DNA of 64,000 bases, from NCBI GenBank assembly GCA_009829735.1, contig CM020619.1, positions 12,639,777-12,703,776 on the forward strand, read 5' to 3'. The position numbers and the translations under genes are program-made. The notes under the pieces are model-generated. The model had not been told where the DNA came from and made no database searches. It worked only from the letters and a program-made list of their open reading frames with translations. Every line of letters starts with the position of its first letter. Positions within the stretch are counted from its first letter, which is position 1. Positions 62,874 through 64,000 of the stretch are shown here, one piece after another. Origin of the DNA: Pyropia yezoensis (Eukaryota > Rhodophyta > Bangiophyceae > Bangiales > Bangiaceae).

Positions 62874-63232
62874 TCAGAGCCCCCCCTCCGGAGGTGCAGG
62901 CGGCACCGCGAGCGCATCCACCGCCGCCGCCGTTGCCTCGGCCGCCGCCTCCGTCGCCTTGGCGGCCACCTCCTCCACGGCAGCGCCGGCGGTCATGGCC
63001 CGGCAGGCCGCCTCGGCGGCGGCCTCGGCCGCCGCGTCCACCCCTTTGGCCGCCGCGGCGGCCTCGCGCGCGCCCCCCGTCGCGGGCGAGCCAAGCGCCG
63101 ACAGGGCGGCGTGGCGCGCGGCGGCGAGGCGGCAGCCCGGCAGCGCCGCCGTCGCCGTCGCCGCCGCGGCCATGGCCGTGGCCACCCTCTGCAGCGGTGT
63201 CGCACGGCGGGGAACTAGGGCAAAGCCCTGCT
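62874..63232 (-). CDS. Probable last exon of an unidentified gene
   Basis: The - strand reading from 63232 gives EQGFALVPRRATPLQRV, then a long Ala/Glu-rich helical stretch (AREAAAAAKGVDAAAEAAAEAACRAM, VEEVAAKATEAAAEATAAAVDALAV) ending at the TGA at 62874-62876. A good acceptor, TTTTTTCACTCCCCATCAG, directly precedes 63232, and the same frame has a stop just upstream of it, so this looks like a terminal exon. The remainder would lie to the right, possibly beginning at the ATG at 63985 (MAAEPAPPGFPRPPPS) or beyond the window. The amphipathic Ala-rich repeats recall LEA-like or coiled proteins, but no family is claimed. Confidence 0.4.
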
Positions 63233-64000
63233 CTGATGGGGAGTGAAAAAACAGCGGTGCCCAGGCTCATGGGGGGCCGGCGCGAGGGGAGGGGGGGGGG
63301 ACGGCGGCACAGGCGCTGCCCTGGGTGGGGGAGCGGGGGTGGACAGAGTCATCAAGCCTGGATGGGTACGGCATGTGTGGGTGTGAAGGGGAGGTTGGGG
63401 GGGCAGGTCAGGAGGGCGACGTGGGTGGGAGCTCTGGGGGTTCCAGTCCCCTCTCCCTGCGGCGGAAGACAGCGATGGCAGCGACGGCGTCGGGCGGCTG
63501 CCACGGCAGCCGCGGTGGCGGCGGTGGCGGCGGCGGCGACTGCTGTGGCGGCGACTCTGCCGGGCGGGGGCGCCCTTCCCCCCCCCCCTCCCCCCCCCCC
63601 CCCCCCCTCGCAGTCGCTGCCGCCTTGACCACCCGCCCCGCCCCGCCCCGCCGCCATTCCCGCGGCACCGCACCGTTGGCGCTGACGCTGGCCGCCGCCG
63701 GGGGGCAGCGCCGCCTGGTGCGCCGTCGCTGCCGCCGCCGCCACTGTCGGCGGCGTCAGCCTCCACGTGGGGGCGCCCCCCTTGTGCGGCGTGGGAGCGC
63801 CGGCGGGGGGTGGGGGGGGGGGGCACGGGCCGGCGGCGGCTGCGGCGGCGGGTGTCCCTCGCGCAGGCGAACGCCGCCGCCTCGGCGGCCGTGCTGTGCC
63901 TTTGATCCCTGTTGGTCCTCGCCAAACACTGGTGGAGCGACGGTGGGGGGCGGGGGAAACCTGGCGGGGCGGGCTCCGCCGCCATGGGGGGGGGGGGGGC
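63233..64000. other. Right-edge region, possible 5' exons of the preceding entry
   Basis: GC-rich sequence with C tracts. On the - strand an ATG at 63985 opens a 256-codon frame (HQCLARTNRDQRHSTAAEAAAFACARDTRRR) that may contain a first exon joined by splicing to the exon ending at 62874. No donor could be assigned with confidence. Confidence 0.3.

Noticed and set aside
1..64000. tRNA or rRNA genes
   Set aside because: I read the less GC-rich stretches for cloverleaf box sequences and rRNA signatures and recognised none; a covariance-model scan would be needed to exclude them.

Overview
The window is nuclear DNA of a GC-rich photosynthetic eukaryote. A red alga of the Porphyra/Pyropia (Bangiales) type fits best. 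The reasons are an Lhcr-type chlorophyll-binding protein with a transit peptide, very high GC with alanine-, glycine- and proline-rich low-complexity protein segments, mostly intronless genes with occasional short GT-AG introns, and eukaryotic housekeeping genes (DNA polymerase delta, SF3B2, COP9 signalosome subunit 5, OGG1). The lineage is an inference and was not tested by any search.

Left arm (1-15.1 kb). An unrecognised gene that may run off the left edge is followed by an OGG1-like 8-oxoguanine glycosylase and a CDF/ZnT zinc transporter on the + strand. On the - strand come an MLO-like seven-helix membrane protein and a plastid-type small multidrug-export (Sm_multidrug_ex) protein. Both - strand genes have their frame broken inside a long G tract.

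Mobile block (15.3-31.5 kb). A 16.2-kb PIF/Harbinger DNA transposon has 20-bp perfect terminal inverted repeats and a TTA target duplication. It carries a decayed DDE transposase on + and a Myb/SANT-like accessory gene on -, the usual two-gene arrangement of that superfamily. Between them lies an array of diverged ~62-bp repeats. A nearly pristine 10.3-kb Ty3/gypsy chromovirus (363-bp LTRs differing at 2 sites, 5-bp CACGG duplication) has inserted into the 3' end of the Myb-like gene. This chromovirus carries gag and pol with a chromodomain, and also a 789-codon gene of unknown function on the opposite strand. That antisense gene is the best candidate here for something undescribed.

Middle (31.5-39.1 kb). 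A ~1.6-kb Tc1/mariner-like element and two related ~115-bp miniature elements flank a GAF-domain gene on the - strand. A perfect 50-bp palindrome and a 9-copy decamer repeat lie upstream of SF3B2.

Right arm (39-64 kb). SF3B2 (+) faces an NRAMP metal transporter (-, one intron). After a 4.6-kb gene-poor gap come a HAD-like hydrolase (+), a four-exon Lhcr gene (+), CSN5 (-) divergent from DNA polymerase delta (+), a CRY-DASH-type photolyase/cryptochrome (-), and the last exon of an unidentified gene at the right edge. The repair and photoprotection genes (OGG1, CRY-DASH, the proofreading polymerase), the two metal transporters (CDF, NRAMP) and the plastid genes look like ordinary housekeeping neighbours; nothing suggests co-regulation. 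No rRNA, tRNA or CRISPR was recognised.
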